From positions 62,001-126,000 of the forward strand of contig JAYFOZ010000003.1 of NCBI GenBank assembly GCA_034928305.1: DNA of 64,000 nt, in the 5' to 3' direction. The notes under the pieces were generated by a model. The model worked only from the letters and a program-made list of their open reading frames with translations, had not been told where the DNA came from and searched no databases. Numbering within the stretch: the stretch's first letter is position 1; every line of letters starts with the position of its first letter. This document shows positions 35,392-44,658 of the stretch, piece by piece. The position numbers and the translations under genes are program-made. The stretch comes from Methanomassiliicoccaceae archaeon (lineage in GTDB: Archaea > Thermoplasmatota > Thermoplasmata > Methanomassiliicoccales > Methanomethylophilaceae).

Positions 35392-36468
35392 TTACTCCCC
35401 CCTTATGAGCTCCCTCAATGTCTCGGCGGTCTCCATCGTTATTATCCTGTCGACCCCCATCACCATGGAATGCGATGATATCTCTCCGACAGAATTGTGA
35501 AATCCGGCATTTATGTAATTGGAGAGTTGCCTGGGCTGATCTGTGATCAGTATATCGTCCTCTCCGATACCAGGATATGCATGGCATATTCCTACGATGA
35601 CCGTAAGGTCGGGGCCGAACCCGTTCACTTCCTCTTTCATAAGTCCGCCGATGACCGCATATTCATCGAGCCCGCCCACCACAGAATCTATAGAAACATT
35701 ATTTTCTTTAAGCTGGGACATTATATCCTCAGAGTATTTGCGAACCCTCGGCAGACCTTTTTCGACATCTGTGTTGGACACAAAGAATGTACTGCCCCCC
35801 AGCGTCCTGCGTGCTTCATCCATGGCAAGAAAAATGTCTGAAAAACGGTATGCCAGCTCCTTCTTGGCATTCATTACGACCGCTACCTTTCCCCCGGAAG
35901 AAAGAACCTCACATATCTTCCTGCATACGCTGAGCTTGGTGGCACCGGAGGAGGGCTTCAGATAGACCTTACTGGCGAGACCTCTGTTCCTCTCCATCTC
36001 GGTCGCCGCTTTCATAAGTCCTATCTGACGCTGGGTTTCCTCAGCAGATATTATTCCGGCATCGTGACCGGCCTCCAATGCCTTGATCGCTCCTGCGGTA
36101 TTGTCCATCATGCATCCGTGTGATTCCACCGGAAAAACAATACTTTCGATCCCGGCCCTTTTAATCGAAGATGCCATATCTTCTCCGATTATCATACTGG
36201 CACATGTGCCAACGACTGCGATGTAATGTGGATGGAACATCTCATACGCGGCCCTCAGCGTATCTACCAGCTGCTCCGAACCTCCAAAAATAAGGTCTGT
36301 TTCCGATAATGCGGAGGTAATCACTCTGACGCCGGCCTGCTCCAGTGACCCTGAAGCCATAAATCCACAACCTGACGGCCCATGAAGCAGGATAACATCG
36401 ACGTCCATGTCCCTGAGAGTGTACATTGCCGCAACTATCGGATTGGGACGCGGGTGTATTATCTTCAA
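35392..36468 (-). CDS. cfbD: Ni-sirohydrochlorin a,c-diamide reductive cyclase, NifD-like subunit
   Basis: The 358-residue product is related to nitrogenase NifD. Cysteine-bearing blocks that could hold the iron-sulfur cluster are GPSGCGFM, VVGTCASMI and ESHGCMMDN. With CfbC it carries out the six-electron reduction and lactam ring formation that turn nickel-sirohydrochlorin diamide into 15,17-seco-F430 acid. It overlaps cfbE by four bases and abuts cfbB. The stop codon is TAA. Presence of this gene is strong evidence of methanogenesis or a related Mcr-based metabolism. Confidence 0.93.
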   Translation of the reverse strand: MKIIHPRPNPIVAAMYTLRDMDVDVILLHGPSGCGFMASGSLEQAGVRVITSALSETDLIFGGSEQLVDTLRAAYEMFHPHYIAVVGTCASMIIGEDMASSIKRAGIESIVFPVESHGCMMDNTAGAIKALEAGHDAGIISAEETQRQIGLMKAATEMERNRGLASKVYLKPSSGATKLSVCRKICEVLSSGGKVAVVMNAKKELAYRFSDIFLAMDEARRTLGGSTFFVSNTDVEKGLPRVRKYSEDIMSQLKENNVSIDSVVGGLDEYAVIGGLMKEEVNGFGPDLTVIVGICHAYPGIGEDDILITDQPRQLSNYINAGFHNSVGEISSHSMVMGVDRIITMETAETLRELIRGE

Positions 36469-37679
36469 GTGTAACCTTCCTTTACAAAAATAATCACAGG
36501 TCCGGTTGATTCGGGAATTGCCGGCATTGTTCCAGATCCGTCGGTTATGAACATAATGACGTTGTACTCAGCAGCTACTTTTTTTATTGCGTCTACGTCT
36601 ATCTTGCAACATACTTTTTTGTTTACCGGATTTAAAACGGCAACGGCACAATTCAGCGAATTCATCTCTTTCAACGTTGAAAAAGTACGTTCCACGGAAT
36701 CTGCGGATATACCGGGATTACGTTCAGTTACGGTCCACCTTCCATCAGACAAGGATATTTCTCCTCTACCCGGCACGCCGATAAAGGATGACAGCCCGTC
36801 TTTTACATATGATTCTGGAATTCCCATCCTCTCACATACCTCAAGCGCCATTTCCATGGCATCGATGTATTCGAGTGCCAGATAACTTTTTTTTAAATGA
36901 ACTTCAAATCCTTTACCGTAATCGACCTGTACCTTGACGATCTCTCCGAGCTTCGGTTTCCCAAGGACCTTGACTCTTCCGCCGTATCCGATAACTCTCC
37001 CGATCCCATAACCTCTCCAGAATTCGATCTCATCTTTCGGAACGATATTTGTTTCCTTGTTCAATATCGACATCTTGCCTTCGGACGCATTCCTCGTTCC
37101 GGCCGCTATCGGATAATCTTCTATCAGGTTTGTGATACAGGATATGTCGGCCTTCCCGGACCCGCCTAAAGAAACTTCGCATATTACGATATCATAATCG
37201 CCGTCCGGCAAAGTTAGCATCGACGGCGGAGCTATACTGATCTTTTCTTCTACCTCGAGTATGCCATCGGCCCATCTGCCTCTGCCCCTCGATGTCTGAA
37301 CAAGAACCTTTCTTCCGGCCGCCGTGAGGACGTGAGCCAGAAGACAACAGGAGCTTGTCTTTCCTTTAACACCTGTGACCTCTATCCTAAACCTATGGTC
37401 ATCGATCAGTTCGCCGACAGACTGACTGAAAAATATTCTTTTCCTGAATGTCACTCCTTTGAGGAAACTGTCGGAACAGTGTATCGGCATCAGTACCGTA
37501 TCATACTCTCCCTCGGGGACTTCCGTGGATACGATATAGCCTTTCCTCATCAGGCGGTTTATCTCGTCTGTCGTAGTAACCCTATAGACATCGACGCATG
37601 TCACGTCGTCTCCCTTTTTTGGGTATTTATCGGCGATGATGCCACCGCCGTGAACCGTATCCAATATCAATATCTTCAT
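36465..37679 (-). CDS. cfbE: Coenzyme F430 synthetase (Mur ligase-like)
   Basis: This 404-residue Mur ligase-family protein has the ATP loop GVKGKTSS and the central and C-terminal ligase domains. It performs the last step of F430 synthesis, forming the cyclohexanone ring from the 17-seco acid at the expense of ATP. Its start overlaps the end of cfbA and its end overlaps cfbD, each by four bases, so all are translated from one message. Length is ordinary for the family. Confidence 0.92.
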   Translation of the reverse strand: MKILILDTVHGGGIIADKYPKKGDDVTCVDVYRVTTTDEINRLMRKGYIVSTEVPEGEYDTVLMPIHCSDSFLKGVTFRKRIFFSQSVGELIDDHRFRIEVTGVKGKTSSCCLLAHVLTAAGRKVLVQTSRGRGRWADGILEVEEKISIAPPSMLTLPDGDYDIVICEVSLGGSGKADISCITNLIEDYPIAAGTRNASEGKMSILNKETNIVPKDEIEFWRGYGIGRVIGYGGRVKVLGKPKLGEIVKVQVDYGKGFEVHLKKSYLALEYIDAMEMALEVCERMGIPESYVKDGLSSFIGVPGRGEISLSDGRWTVTERNPGISADSVERTFSTLKEMNSLNCAVAVLNPVNKKVCCKIDVDAIKKVAAEYNVIMFITDGSGTMPAIPESTGPVIIFVKEGYT

Positions 37680-38458
37680 ATTCCGTATTTTTCCAGTTTC
37701 TTTACGAGCACTTCTACAAGGCGGGGGTCATCCCCAACAGGCATGGCATAATAGATGTTGACCTCTCGGCCGTACAGGTCGCTGACGCCGCCGTAGCTGT
37801 TCATCGGGATTCCCAATTTTTCAGGTATTTCCTCGGCAAGATGCGCCCCCGAGGCTATAAAAAGCGGAAGTACCGCAATATCCTGTGCTCCAGACCCTAC
37901 TGCGACGGACATCGCTGCTTCGATAGACGGGTCGTTGAATTCGTTGAATCCATAATATACATTTTCGTAGCCTCTTTCGGTCAGTCTCTCGGCATTGGCT
38001 TTAACCACCTCCCTGTTGTACTGAAGCCTGGAGCCGTGACCGATCACGACGATGGAACATTCTTTTTCCCGGCAAAGGTCACTGATTCTCTCTTCTAAAA
38101 TATCTGTCAGATTAGGGTCGTCGCCGAACGGCTGTTCTAAGTGAACTGTCACTTTCTTGCCTGCGATAATCGTTTTTCCGCCGGACGAACCCTCCGGTAT
38201 ATTCAGCTTCCTGGGTATGTCCCTTGTTATGTGTAGTCCGGAGGCTATGAAAAAAGGGATCGCGATGATCTCCTCTATCCCGGAGCCTACCATTTCTTCG
38301 GCTACCGCATCTACCAATGGTGCAGTGGTTTCGTTATAAGCGGTCCATACAGGTATGCCTGTTCGTTCCTTCAGCGCGTTGGCCTGGGCTTCGATCGCCT
38401 CCCTGTTGTGGTTCAGCCTCGATCCGTGACCTATGAACAATATCCCTTTTTTCATCAA
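37676..38458 (-). CDS. cfbA: Sirohydrochlorin nickel/cobalt chelatase, tandem two-domain form
   Basis: CfbA inserts Ni2+ (or Co2+) into sirohydrochlorin. Most archaeal versions are about 130-145 residues and act as homodimers. Here the 260-residue protein is a direct tandem repeat with an exact 130-residue period: GHGSRL at 10-15 and 140-145, IASG-x-H at 71-76 and 201-206. Both halves therefore keep both metal-binding histidines (H11/H76 and H141/H206). It is the only sirohydrochlorin chelatase in the window and could serve both F430 and cobalamin. It lies six bases after cfbC. Confidence 0.92.
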   Translation of the reverse strand: MMKKGILFIGHGSRLNHNREAIEAQANALKERTGIPVWTAYNETTAPLVDAVAEEMVGSGIEEIIAIPFFIASGLHITRDIPRKLNIPEGSSGGKTIIAGKKVTVHLEQPFGDDPNLTDILEERISDLCREKECSIVVIGHGSRLQYNREVVKANAERLTERGYENVYYGFNEFNDPSIEAAMSVAVGSGAQDIAVLPLFIASGAHLAEEIPEKLGIPMNSYGGVSDLYGREVNIYYAMPVGDDPRLVEVLVKKLEKYGI

Positions 38459-38464
38459 TACCCC

Positions 38465-39247
38465 TCATTTCTTTTTTTCTAATTTCAATCCGCCCTCAGA
38501 ATCGTCCGAACGGCGAAATATCTCATTTGCAAGTCTTCTGTAATTTTCAGCCATATCGGAGTCCGGGGCATTCCTTATGACCGTGCGTCCGACGGCCTCG
38601 CCTTTCTGTACTTCCCGGTCCCTCGGCAGACGGTATATGACATCTGTACCCATCTCATGGGCGGCCTTGTCGATTATTTCGTTTTCACGCTCGATTCCGC
38701 GCGAATTTTGTATGAGACCAGAGAATTCGGCATACCCGTCATCGGCAAATCCGTTCACCGCCTGACGTATATTGTCTGCCGCGTAGAGCGACATCATCTC
38801 TCCCGAGGTCACTACGAATACGTTTCTTGAGTATCCATTGCGGATGGGCATTGCGAATCCCCCGCAAACAACATCCCCCAAAACATCATAGACTACTATG
38901 TCAGGCCTGTAATTCCCAATCATATCCAGAAGTTCCAGCTGGTTGAACGCTGCAATGATCCCTCGTCCGGCGCACCCCATTCCTGGCCTGGGACCTCCGC
39001 ATTCAACGCAGAATACACCGCGCCCGGTGTCATGTACCGAGTCGGAAAGTTTCATGTTCCCGTCCCTTATCTGATCCAATACTGTTGCGGGCGAATGTCC
39101 GCCCATCAGTAATTTGGTGGAATCCGCCTTCGGATCGCAACCGATCTGAATGACCCTATGCCCCATCTCGGCAAAGGCCTCGCTGACGTTGGAAGACACG
39201 GTAGACTTGCCTATTCCGCCCTTTCCGTATATAGCAATTCTGCGCAA
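38465..39247 (-). CDS. cfbC: Ni-sirohydrochlorin a,c-diamide reductase, NifH-like subunit
   Basis: This 260-residue NifH homologue has the P-loop [14 protein letters not shown] and the two cysteines that bridge the shared [4Fe-4S] cluster in the dimer (GMGCAGRG and VVCGGFAMP). It hydrolyses ATP and passes electrons to CfbD. No other nif genes are present, so it is not a nitrogenase reductase. It is the first gene of the F430 operon. The 80-base leader contains the palindrome ATGGAT-N5-ATCCAT, shared with the cobalamin and tetrapyrrole operons. Confidence 0.94.
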   Translation of the reverse strand: MRRIAIYGKGGIGKSTVSSNVSEAFAEMGHRVIQIGCDPKADSTKLLMGGHSPATVLDQIRDGNMKLSDSVHDTGRGVFCVECGGPRPGMGCAGRGIIAAFNQLELLDMIGNYRPDIVVYDVLGDVVCGGFAMPIRNGYSRNVFVVTSGEMMSLYAADNIRQAVNGFADDGYAEFSGLIQNSRGIERENEIIDKAAHEMGTDVIYRLPRDREVQKGEAVGRTVIRNAPDSDMAENYRRLANEIFRRSDDSEGGLKLEKKK

Positions 39248-39300
39248 TAAAACACAGATAGTGTTGACGTTAATAATACTTTCAATTAGATTCGTGCTAA

Positions 39301-39317
39301 ATGGATGTATAATCCAT
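39301..39317. promoter_or_regulatory. Tetrapyrrole palindrome upstream of cfbC
   Basis: ATGGAT-GTATA-ATCCAT is a perfect 6-5-6 palindrome 54-70 bases upstream of the first F430 gene. Read in the cfbC direction it contains a TTATAC TATA-like core. It matches sites 45395, 45427, 48352, 48448 and 60520 in arm sequence and spacing. Confidence 0.6.
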
Positions 39318-39327
39318 CATATAGATA

Positions 39328-40077
39328 TCAAAGACCCAGCCGCCTGTAGAGCTCGGCACGCTCGGCTTTTGTCAGGTCCCTGTAACGGCCGACCTTCATA
39401 TTCCCGATCTCTATATTCATTATCCTGATGCGTCTTACGCCTGTCGCAGTATAATCCAGCTGTTCACACATCCTACGTATCTGACGGTTGAGCCCCTGTT
39501 TCAGTATTATGCGGAACTCCCTCTTGCCGGTGAGTTCCACGAAGCATTTCCTGGTTACGTGGCTACCTCCCATGATGGGTACTCCCGATGCCATGTTCCT
39601 GAGGAATTTATCTGTGATATCCTTGTCTACGGTAACAATATATTCTTTCTCATGACCGCTGCTGGAATGCATTATACTGTCTGCCAGTTCGCCGTTGTTG
39701 GTCATAAGGATCAAACCCTCTGAATCCTTATCGAGACGTCCGACCGAATATATGCGCTTTGGATATCCGATAAAATCGATTACATTGTCTGGATCTTCCG
39801 GATTTGATGTGCAGGTTATACCGACAGGCTTGTTGAAGGCAAGAATGATATCATCTGTTTCGGGCGATATCTTCTCGCCGTCCACTCTTACATCTGCCCC
39901 GGAGGGAACACGGTCTCCGAGCACGGCCATCCGACCATCGATGGTAACGCGTCCTTCTTCGATCATGCGGTCTGCAGCACGTCTCGAAGCAACTCCCGAG
40001 TCGCTGATATATTTGTTCAGGCGCGCGCCCCTGTCTTCGTCTTCGGGAGAAACCATGGGAATTGCATAGCCGGGCAT
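39328..40077 (-). CDS. RsuA/RluB-family pseudouridine synthase
   Basis: The 249-residue protein has an S4 RNA-binding domain (RLNKYISDSGVASRRAADRMI, split after 20) and a pseudouridine synthase core with the catalytic aspartate in GRLDKDSEGLI. RNA-binding blocks LKQGLNRQIRRM and VRRIRI follow. The RsuA/RluB/RluE/RluF group modifies bacterial rRNA and is uncommon in archaea, so acquisition from bacteria is likely. It is a single gene between the F430 operon and a divergent pirin gene; the start may also be the internal ATG eight codons in. Confidence 0.85.
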   Translation of the reverse strand: MPGYAIPMVSPEDEDRGARLNKYISDSGVASRRAADRMIEEGRVTIDGRMAVLGDRVPSGADVRVDGEKISPETDDIILAFNKPVGITCTSNPEDPDNVIDFIGYPKRIYSVGRLDKDSEGLILMTNNGELADSIMHSSSGHEKEYIVTVDKDITDKFLRNMASGVPIMGGSHVTRKCFVELTGKREFRIILKQGLNRQIRRMCEQLDYTATGVRRIRIMNIEIGNMKVGRYRDLTKAERAELYRRLGL

Positions 40078-40137
40078 CGTTTAAGATTATTTCTGAACGA
40101 AGTAAGGTCTTTTTAACCGGCCCGCATATCAACCAAC

Positions 40138-41232
40138 ATGGGCCTGTTCAGAAAAAAGGCATCCGGGGCCGTTCTCAGGTACGTAGACTTCGACTCGCAC
40201 TGGGACACAGAAGATCCGTTCATATTCGCTTCCCATCACCGGGACAGCTATCCTAAGGGCAACTTGCAACAAGCCCCGCCGTTAGATATGATCGGCTGGA
40301 GAGATCTGGGCCACGATTACAAAAAACATGGCGGATTCCGCATGTACCACGGCAAAGTGGTTCCCGGGTTTCCCATGCATGCACACTGGGGGTTTGAAAC
40401 GTTCACTGTCGCCGAAATCGGTTACATCGATACTTTCGATACCGAAGGCAACCAATCAAGGTTCGGTTTCGGAGATGCGCAATGGGTTACTGCCTCGAGC
40501 AAATATCAACACTGTGAAATGTATCCCTTGGCTTTCCAAGACCGCCCCAACCCAAATGACATTACCCAGATTATGATAAACCTTCCACTGGAAATGAAGG
40601 GGTCTATAAATAGGGTCGATATGATTTGGTCCAATAGTATTAATACCCTGGATCATGAGGACGATCAAGGTAGGAAAACAAAGACAATTGTATATGCTGG
40701 CACATATGGGGGAGCCACCACTCCGGTGCCTAACCCCGACTCATGGGCTGCAGACCCGGAGCACGGAGTTAAAATCATACAGTTCTATATGAGCCCGGGG
40801 GCGGAAATCATCATTCCTCCATCCTCCGATAGGGTCTCCCGCAACTTGTACTTTATCTCGGGCAGCAACGCAGACGTCGGCGGATTTACAGCGGATGCCG
40901 GTTACCGCATTAAATTGCGGCCCGATATCGAAATTCCGGTTAAAAACGGTGAAGTTGAATCACGCATGTGGCTTCTCGAGGGAGTCCCGATCAAACAAAA
41001 AATGTCTTCCTATGGACCGGCCGTTCTCAAGAACGACAAGGCTGTACGCGAGGCTTTGAAAGACATCCGGAAGGATGAGTATGAGACTTGGCCTTGGAAC
41101 ATTATCGATAAAACCCAGCCGCTGGGCGCCCCAAGATTCATCATGTATGCGGACGGTCGCGGAGAGTACCCCGATGGGAAGCCTGAAGGATTCGAGCCTT
41201 CGGAAAAAAGATCGGTTCATAGCAAAGAATAA
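40138..41232 (+). CDS. Pirin-like bicupin protein (divergent)
   Basis: This 364-residue protein has the pirin metal site in altered form: MHAHWGFETFT in place of HPHRGFET, and QWVTASSKYQHCE for the second pair of ligands. Three histidines and a glutamate could hold iron. Pirins act as redox sensors or quercetinase-like dioxygenases; the role here is unknown. It is longer than usual pirins, with an extra N-terminal 60 residues. Its TAA stop and last 16 bases overlap the convergent end of cbiO. It belongs to neither neighbouring operon. Confidence 0.75.
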   Translation: MGLFRKKASGAVLRYVDFDSHWDTEDPFIFASHHRDSYPKGNLQQAPPLDMIGWRDLGHDYKKHGGFRMYHGKVVPGFPMHAHWGFETFTVAEIGYIDTFDTEGNQSRFGFGDAQWVTASSKYQHCEMYPLAFQDRPNPNDITQIMINLPLEMKGSINRVDMIWSNSINTLDHEDDQGRKTKTIVYAGTYGGATTPVPNPDSWAADPEHGVKIIQFYMSPGAEIIIPPSSDRVSRNLYFISGSNADVGGFTADAGYRIKLRPDIEIPVKNGEVESRMWLLEGVPIKQKMSSYGPAVLKNDKAVREALKDIRKDEYETWPWNIIDKTQPLGAPRFIMYADGRGEYPDGKPEGFEPSEKRSVHSKE

Positions 41233-42350
41233 GGTATATCTGTCCCAAATTTGGATATGCGACTTATCTTTGATATTAGAAGATCGGTCAGCACCTTGTC
41301 GCAGCATATCAGCGTATCGTTGCCATGCATTGACTCCAGTATACATCCCTCATCGGCCCCGAAAAAATAATCTATCGGTAATTTCGACATTTGCACTGAC
41401 TTTCTTGCCTTTGTACCATAAACGCCTGTTGCAGAACTGCCGGTACTGGATATCAGAGAAGAGAACCCGTCCGGGTCCACATTCCCATCCACAGGAAATA
41501 TGTGCACGGTTCCCGGATTCTCGGATGGCATTGCCTTTGCAACCAGTTGCGGCAGTGTTTTGGGATAGGGTTCCGCGGGGTCTCCGATAAGTTCGGACAT
41601 ATTAATGTTCATATCGTACATAGCCGGCTCGACAAGCCCCGAAAGATAAACGTCCGAAGTATTATCATAGAAACCTTCCGAGTCCCCTGAATAGATGTTG
41701 CGTCCGCCTCTGAGCACATGTATCTCATCTGCCCAGGAATATGAAAGGTCGACATCGTGAGTGGAAAATATCACAGTGGTTCCGACATGATGGAGCTCGT
41801 CCGCGAGCTCGATAAGTTCTTTGGACATCTGAGGATCTAGACCTGCAGTGGGCTCGTCCATTATCAATACCTTGGGGTGCATGGCCAGCGCCCCTGCGAG
41901 GACGACCCTCTTCTTCTGGCCATAGGATAGTTGCATCACGCTACGGTTCCTAAGGGACTCGATGCCCGTCAAATAGAGGGCCTCCTTGACCCTTTCGTCC
42001 ACCATCTGAGCGTCCAGGCCCAAGTTTTTCGGGCCGAACGCTATGTCGTCAGATACTTTTGGAGCGAAAAGCTGGTCGTTGGGGTCCTGCAACATAACTG
42101 CAACCTCAGAACGCAGATTCCTGAGCGCCTTTCCGCGGTGAGGCATCTTTTCGCCGCGGTAGTAAATTTTTCCCTTGGTTGGCTTAAGGACTCCGTTCAA
42201 ATGATAGAAAAATGTAGATTTCCCCGCGCCGTTCGCACCCATTAAAACCGTCCTTACACCGTCTCTGATCGTGATGTTAACATCTGCCAGAGCATTTCCG
42301 TGCCCTCCCTCGTATTTGAAAAACAGCCCCTCGGTACAGAACAACGGCAC
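41217..42350 (-). CDS. cbiO: Cobalt ECF transporter ATPase, copy 1
   Basis: Residues 1-235 are an ABC ATPase with Walker A GANGAGKST, signature LSYGQKK, Walker B VLIMDEPTAGLD and the H-loop STHDVD. About 140 further residues follow, ending in a domain with YGTKARKS and FFGADEGCI. The extra domain is shared with the second copy. It powers uptake of cobalt (or nickel) with CbiM, CbiN and CbiQ. It is the last gene of cbiMNQOO, two bases after the other cbiO. Confidence 0.9.
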   Translation of the reverse strand: MPLFCTEGLFFKYEGGHGNALADVNITIRDGVRTVLMGANGAGKSTFFYHLNGVLKPTKGKIYYRGEKMPHRGKALRNLRSEVAVMLQDPNDQLFAPKVSDDIAFGPKNLGLDAQMVDERVKEALYLTGIESLRNRSVMQLSYGQKKRVVLAGALAMHPKVLIMDEPTAGLDPQMSKELIELADELHHVGTTVIFSTHDVDLSYSWADEIHVLRGGRNIYSGDSEGFYDNTSDVYLSGLVEPAMYDMNINMSELIGDPAEPYPKTLPQLVAKAMPSENPGTVHIFPVDGNVDPDGFSSLISSTGSSATGVYGTKARKSVQMSKLPIDYFFGADEGCILESMHGNDTLICCDKVLTDLLISKISRISKFGTDIPYSLL

Positions 42351-42352
42351 GC

Positions 42353-43498
42353 TCAGAGTACCAGCTCCTTGATCTTTATCTCTGTTCCATACTCTCTGAG
42401 CGCATCAAAGGCCTCCAAAACAGAGCTTTTCAGGCCGCTGTCGAAGATTATCAAAGAATCGTGGTTGACCATAGCTTCCCTGATACACCCCTCTATCCCA
42501 TTGAAATAGAAATCGACCCTGAGCTTCGATTCGGAAACCGATCTGCGAGCCAACGACCCATAGACCGCAGTAGGGATCCCCTCCCTGCCGATGGCTTCCT
42601 CAAGGGCGGCCTGGTCGATCCTGCCTCCTTCTGTCCGATACATATAGACCGTTCCTGTGAAAGATCCAACAGGGAACAATTTACTTACCACTTGGCTCAT
42701 TGTCTTGGGATACGGCTTAGGCATCCTTCCTCTAAGCGATTCTATATTATGGTTGATACCGAAGATCGACGGTTGTTCCAGCCCAGAAAGATAGACGGAC
42801 GAACGGTCGGAGAAGAACTCGTCCGGGCCTCCACAGAATACAATGCGACCGTTGCGCATTACATAAAGATCGTCCACCCACGGATATATCAGATTCACAT
42901 CGTGTGTCGATACCACGACCGTTATTCCTTCCCTGTTGAGGGAAGCGGTTATCTCCATAACTTCCCTGGACATCTGAGGGTCGAGACCTGCCGTCGGCTC
43001 GTCGAGGATCAATATCTTTGGATGCAATGCCAGCGCGCCCGCCAGAGAAACTCTTTTTTTCTGACCGTAAGAAAGGCGCTGAACAGGCACTTCCGCGAAC
43101 CCCAGCATCCCGACACGATCCAGGGACCACTCTATCCTTTCTCCCACTTCTTCATGCGAAAGACCTAAATTTAGAGGGCCGAAAGCCACATCCTCTTCGA
43201 CGGTTGAAGAAAATATTTGATCGTCGGGATTCTGGAGAACGACTGAAACATCGGAACGGAGTTCGGAAAGGAACGCCTTGTCGTAAGATATCGGTTCATC
43301 CCCATAAAGCACTGTGCCAGATAGAGGCTTGTATACTCCGTTGAGCTGATAGATCAGCGTTGACTTCCCGCACCCGTTTTCTCCCAAAATCGCAGTTCTC
43401 CTGCCATTGGCGGTCTTGAAATCCACTGAATCTATGGCGTTGTACTTTGCATTGCTGTATCTGTAACTGACCTTTTCGGCACGCAGGTCCCTGGCCAT
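42353..43498 (-). CDS. cbiO: Cobalt ECF transporter ATPase, copy 2
   Basis: This ABC ATPase has Walker A GENGCGKST, signature LSYGQKKRV, Walker B ILILDEPTAGLD and the same ~145-residue C-terminal extension as copy 1 (YGSLARRS, FNGIEGCI). The correct start is the ATG at 43498, which overlaps the cbiQ stop by one base; a longer frame to 43573 lies inside cbiQ. Two unequal ATPases next to each other suggest a heterodimer, as in EcfA-EcfA'. Confidence 0.9.
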   Translation of the reverse strand: MARDLRAEKVSYRYSNAKYNAIDSVDFKTANGRRTAILGENGCGKSTLIYQLNGVYKPLSGTVLYGDEPISYDKAFLSELRSDVSVVLQNPDDQIFSSTVEEDVAFGPLNLGLSHEEVGERIEWSLDRVGMLGFAEVPVQRLSYGQKKRVSLAGALALHPKILILDEPTAGLDPQMSREVMEITASLNREGITVVVSTHDVNLIYPWVDDLYVMRNGRIVFCGGPDEFFSDRSSVYLSGLEQPSIFGINHNIESLRGRMPKPYPKTMSQVVSKLFPVGSFTGTVYMYRTEGGRIDQAALEEAIGREGIPTAVYGSLARRSVSESKLRVDFYFNGIEGCIREAMVNHDSLIIFDSGLKSSVLEAFDALREYGTEIKIKELVL

Positions 43499-44322
43499 CA
43501 AACCGCCCCCAGGACGATCGTCGCCATGTTGGGAGAGGGTGCAAAATATCCGAAAACATAGATCGTGGTACATACCATCACGGTGAGTATGACCCAGTAA
43601 AGTCCTATCTTGTTCGGCATCCTGTAAATCGGAAAACTGCCGCTGTAGTTCCTGCTCTCCAAAGCAGGCTGGGAACGTTCAGCAATCTCCAAAGATGTGA
43701 TGAAGACGTTAACAAGTATTCCCGCGGTCGTGGACATAGAGCGCCTTGCCCCATTGAATCCCAGGCGGCACTTCGCCGCGTTCCACATTACTTCGGCCCT
43801 CTCCAGAAGAAGGAACGCATATCTGTAGACAAGAACGACTATCTCAATGACCTCTTTCGGGACCTTCATTTGCTTTAGTGCGTGCGCAATATGGGGGATG
43901 GGCGTAGAGGATGCGAAAGAAAGCATCAGCGTGACGCCGGCTATAGCGCGAAACATGATGAGCCAGGCATGGTTGAAACTGTTGGCGGTGATATGGATGT
44001 CGATCCACAGTAACTCCCCGGTACCATTGAGCAATACTGCCGGTTCGGAGGAATCTCCGAGTATCGAGACCATGCCGCATCCGATGACCATTATCAGAAT
44101 TGCCTCGAGTATTGCAAGCCCGATGATCGGTGGCAATCTGAAGTTGGTAGAATAGGCCATAAGGCCCAGGCCTATGCAGAATGTGATGATTGGGACGAAT
44201 ATGTTGTCGGATACAAGTGCCAATATCAATAATGAAAAGGTAAAAAGAAGTTTACCGAGGGGTGCCCAGCGGATCATCCTCGAACCATATGCCAGGACGT
44301 CCATCTGAACTTGCTCCGACAT
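43498..44322 (-). CDS. cbiQ: Cobalt ECF transporter transmembrane protein
   Basis: The 274-residue protein has about five or six membrane helices and the CbiQ/EcfT pattern. The charged coupling region ALKQMKVPKEVIEIVVLVYRY and the ERAEVMWNAAKCR segment probably contact the ATPases. I use the ATG at 44322; a TTG three codons earlier is possible but is too near the GAGG sequence upstream. It sits between cbiN and the two cbiO genes. Confidence 0.9.
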   Translation of the reverse strand: MSEQVQMDVLAYGSRMIRWAPLGKLLFTFSLLILALVSDNIFVPIITFCIGLGLMAYSTNFRLPPIIGLAILEAILIMVIGCGMVSILGDSSEPAVLLNGTGELLWIDIHITANSFNHAWLIMFRAIAGVTLMLSFASSTPIPHIAHALKQMKVPKEVIEIVVLVYRYAFLLLERAEVMWNAAKCRLGFNGARRSMSTTAGILVNVFITSLEIAERSQPALESRNYSGSFPIYRMPNKIGLYWVILTVMVCTTIYVFGYFAPSPNMATIVLGAV

Positions 44323-44334
44323 AATAATCAAGCC

Positions 44335-44658
44335 TCATTGCTTTTTCAGCAGTTTTCCTTTCTTGGCCTTGTCGACGGCACGGAAATACCCTACAACATA
44401 GCCGATTATTAACGCACCTATGGCGGCCTGGAGTGCAAAAAGCATGCTTTCGGTCTCGCCCGGCAACTCATAGCTTCCCCATATGCCGTCCCACCACGGT
44501 TCGTAGCTTGGATCTATCTCGGTAATGGCATCCCCGCCCTGGTCATCGGCACCTGAGAACTCGAACCCGTTTGCTGCGCCATAAGCAAGAATTACAATGA
44601 GTATTGCAGCGATGATCGCAAAACCGAGAAGATAAAAAGCCTTGTTGGTTATCTTCAT
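44335..44658 (-). CDS. cbiN: Cobalt transport protein CbiN
   Basis: This 107-residue protein has two membrane helices (about 7-28 and 70-90) around an outside loop, the usual CbiN form. It helps metal loading of CbiM. It overlaps cbiM by four bases and lies twelve bases before the cbiQ start. Its presence marks the transporter as cobalt-type Cbi rather than the NikMQO form. Confidence 0.88.
   Translation of the reverse strand: MKITNKAFYLLGFAIIAAILIVILAYGAANGFEFSGADDQGGDAITEIDPSYEPWWDGIWGSYELPGETESMLFALQAAIGALIIGYVVGYFRAVDKAKKGKLLKKQ

Noticed and set aside
38465-39247. Nitrogenase iron protein (nifH)
   Set aside because: The neighbours are cfbA, cfbB, cfbD and cfbE and no nif genes are present, so it is CfbC.
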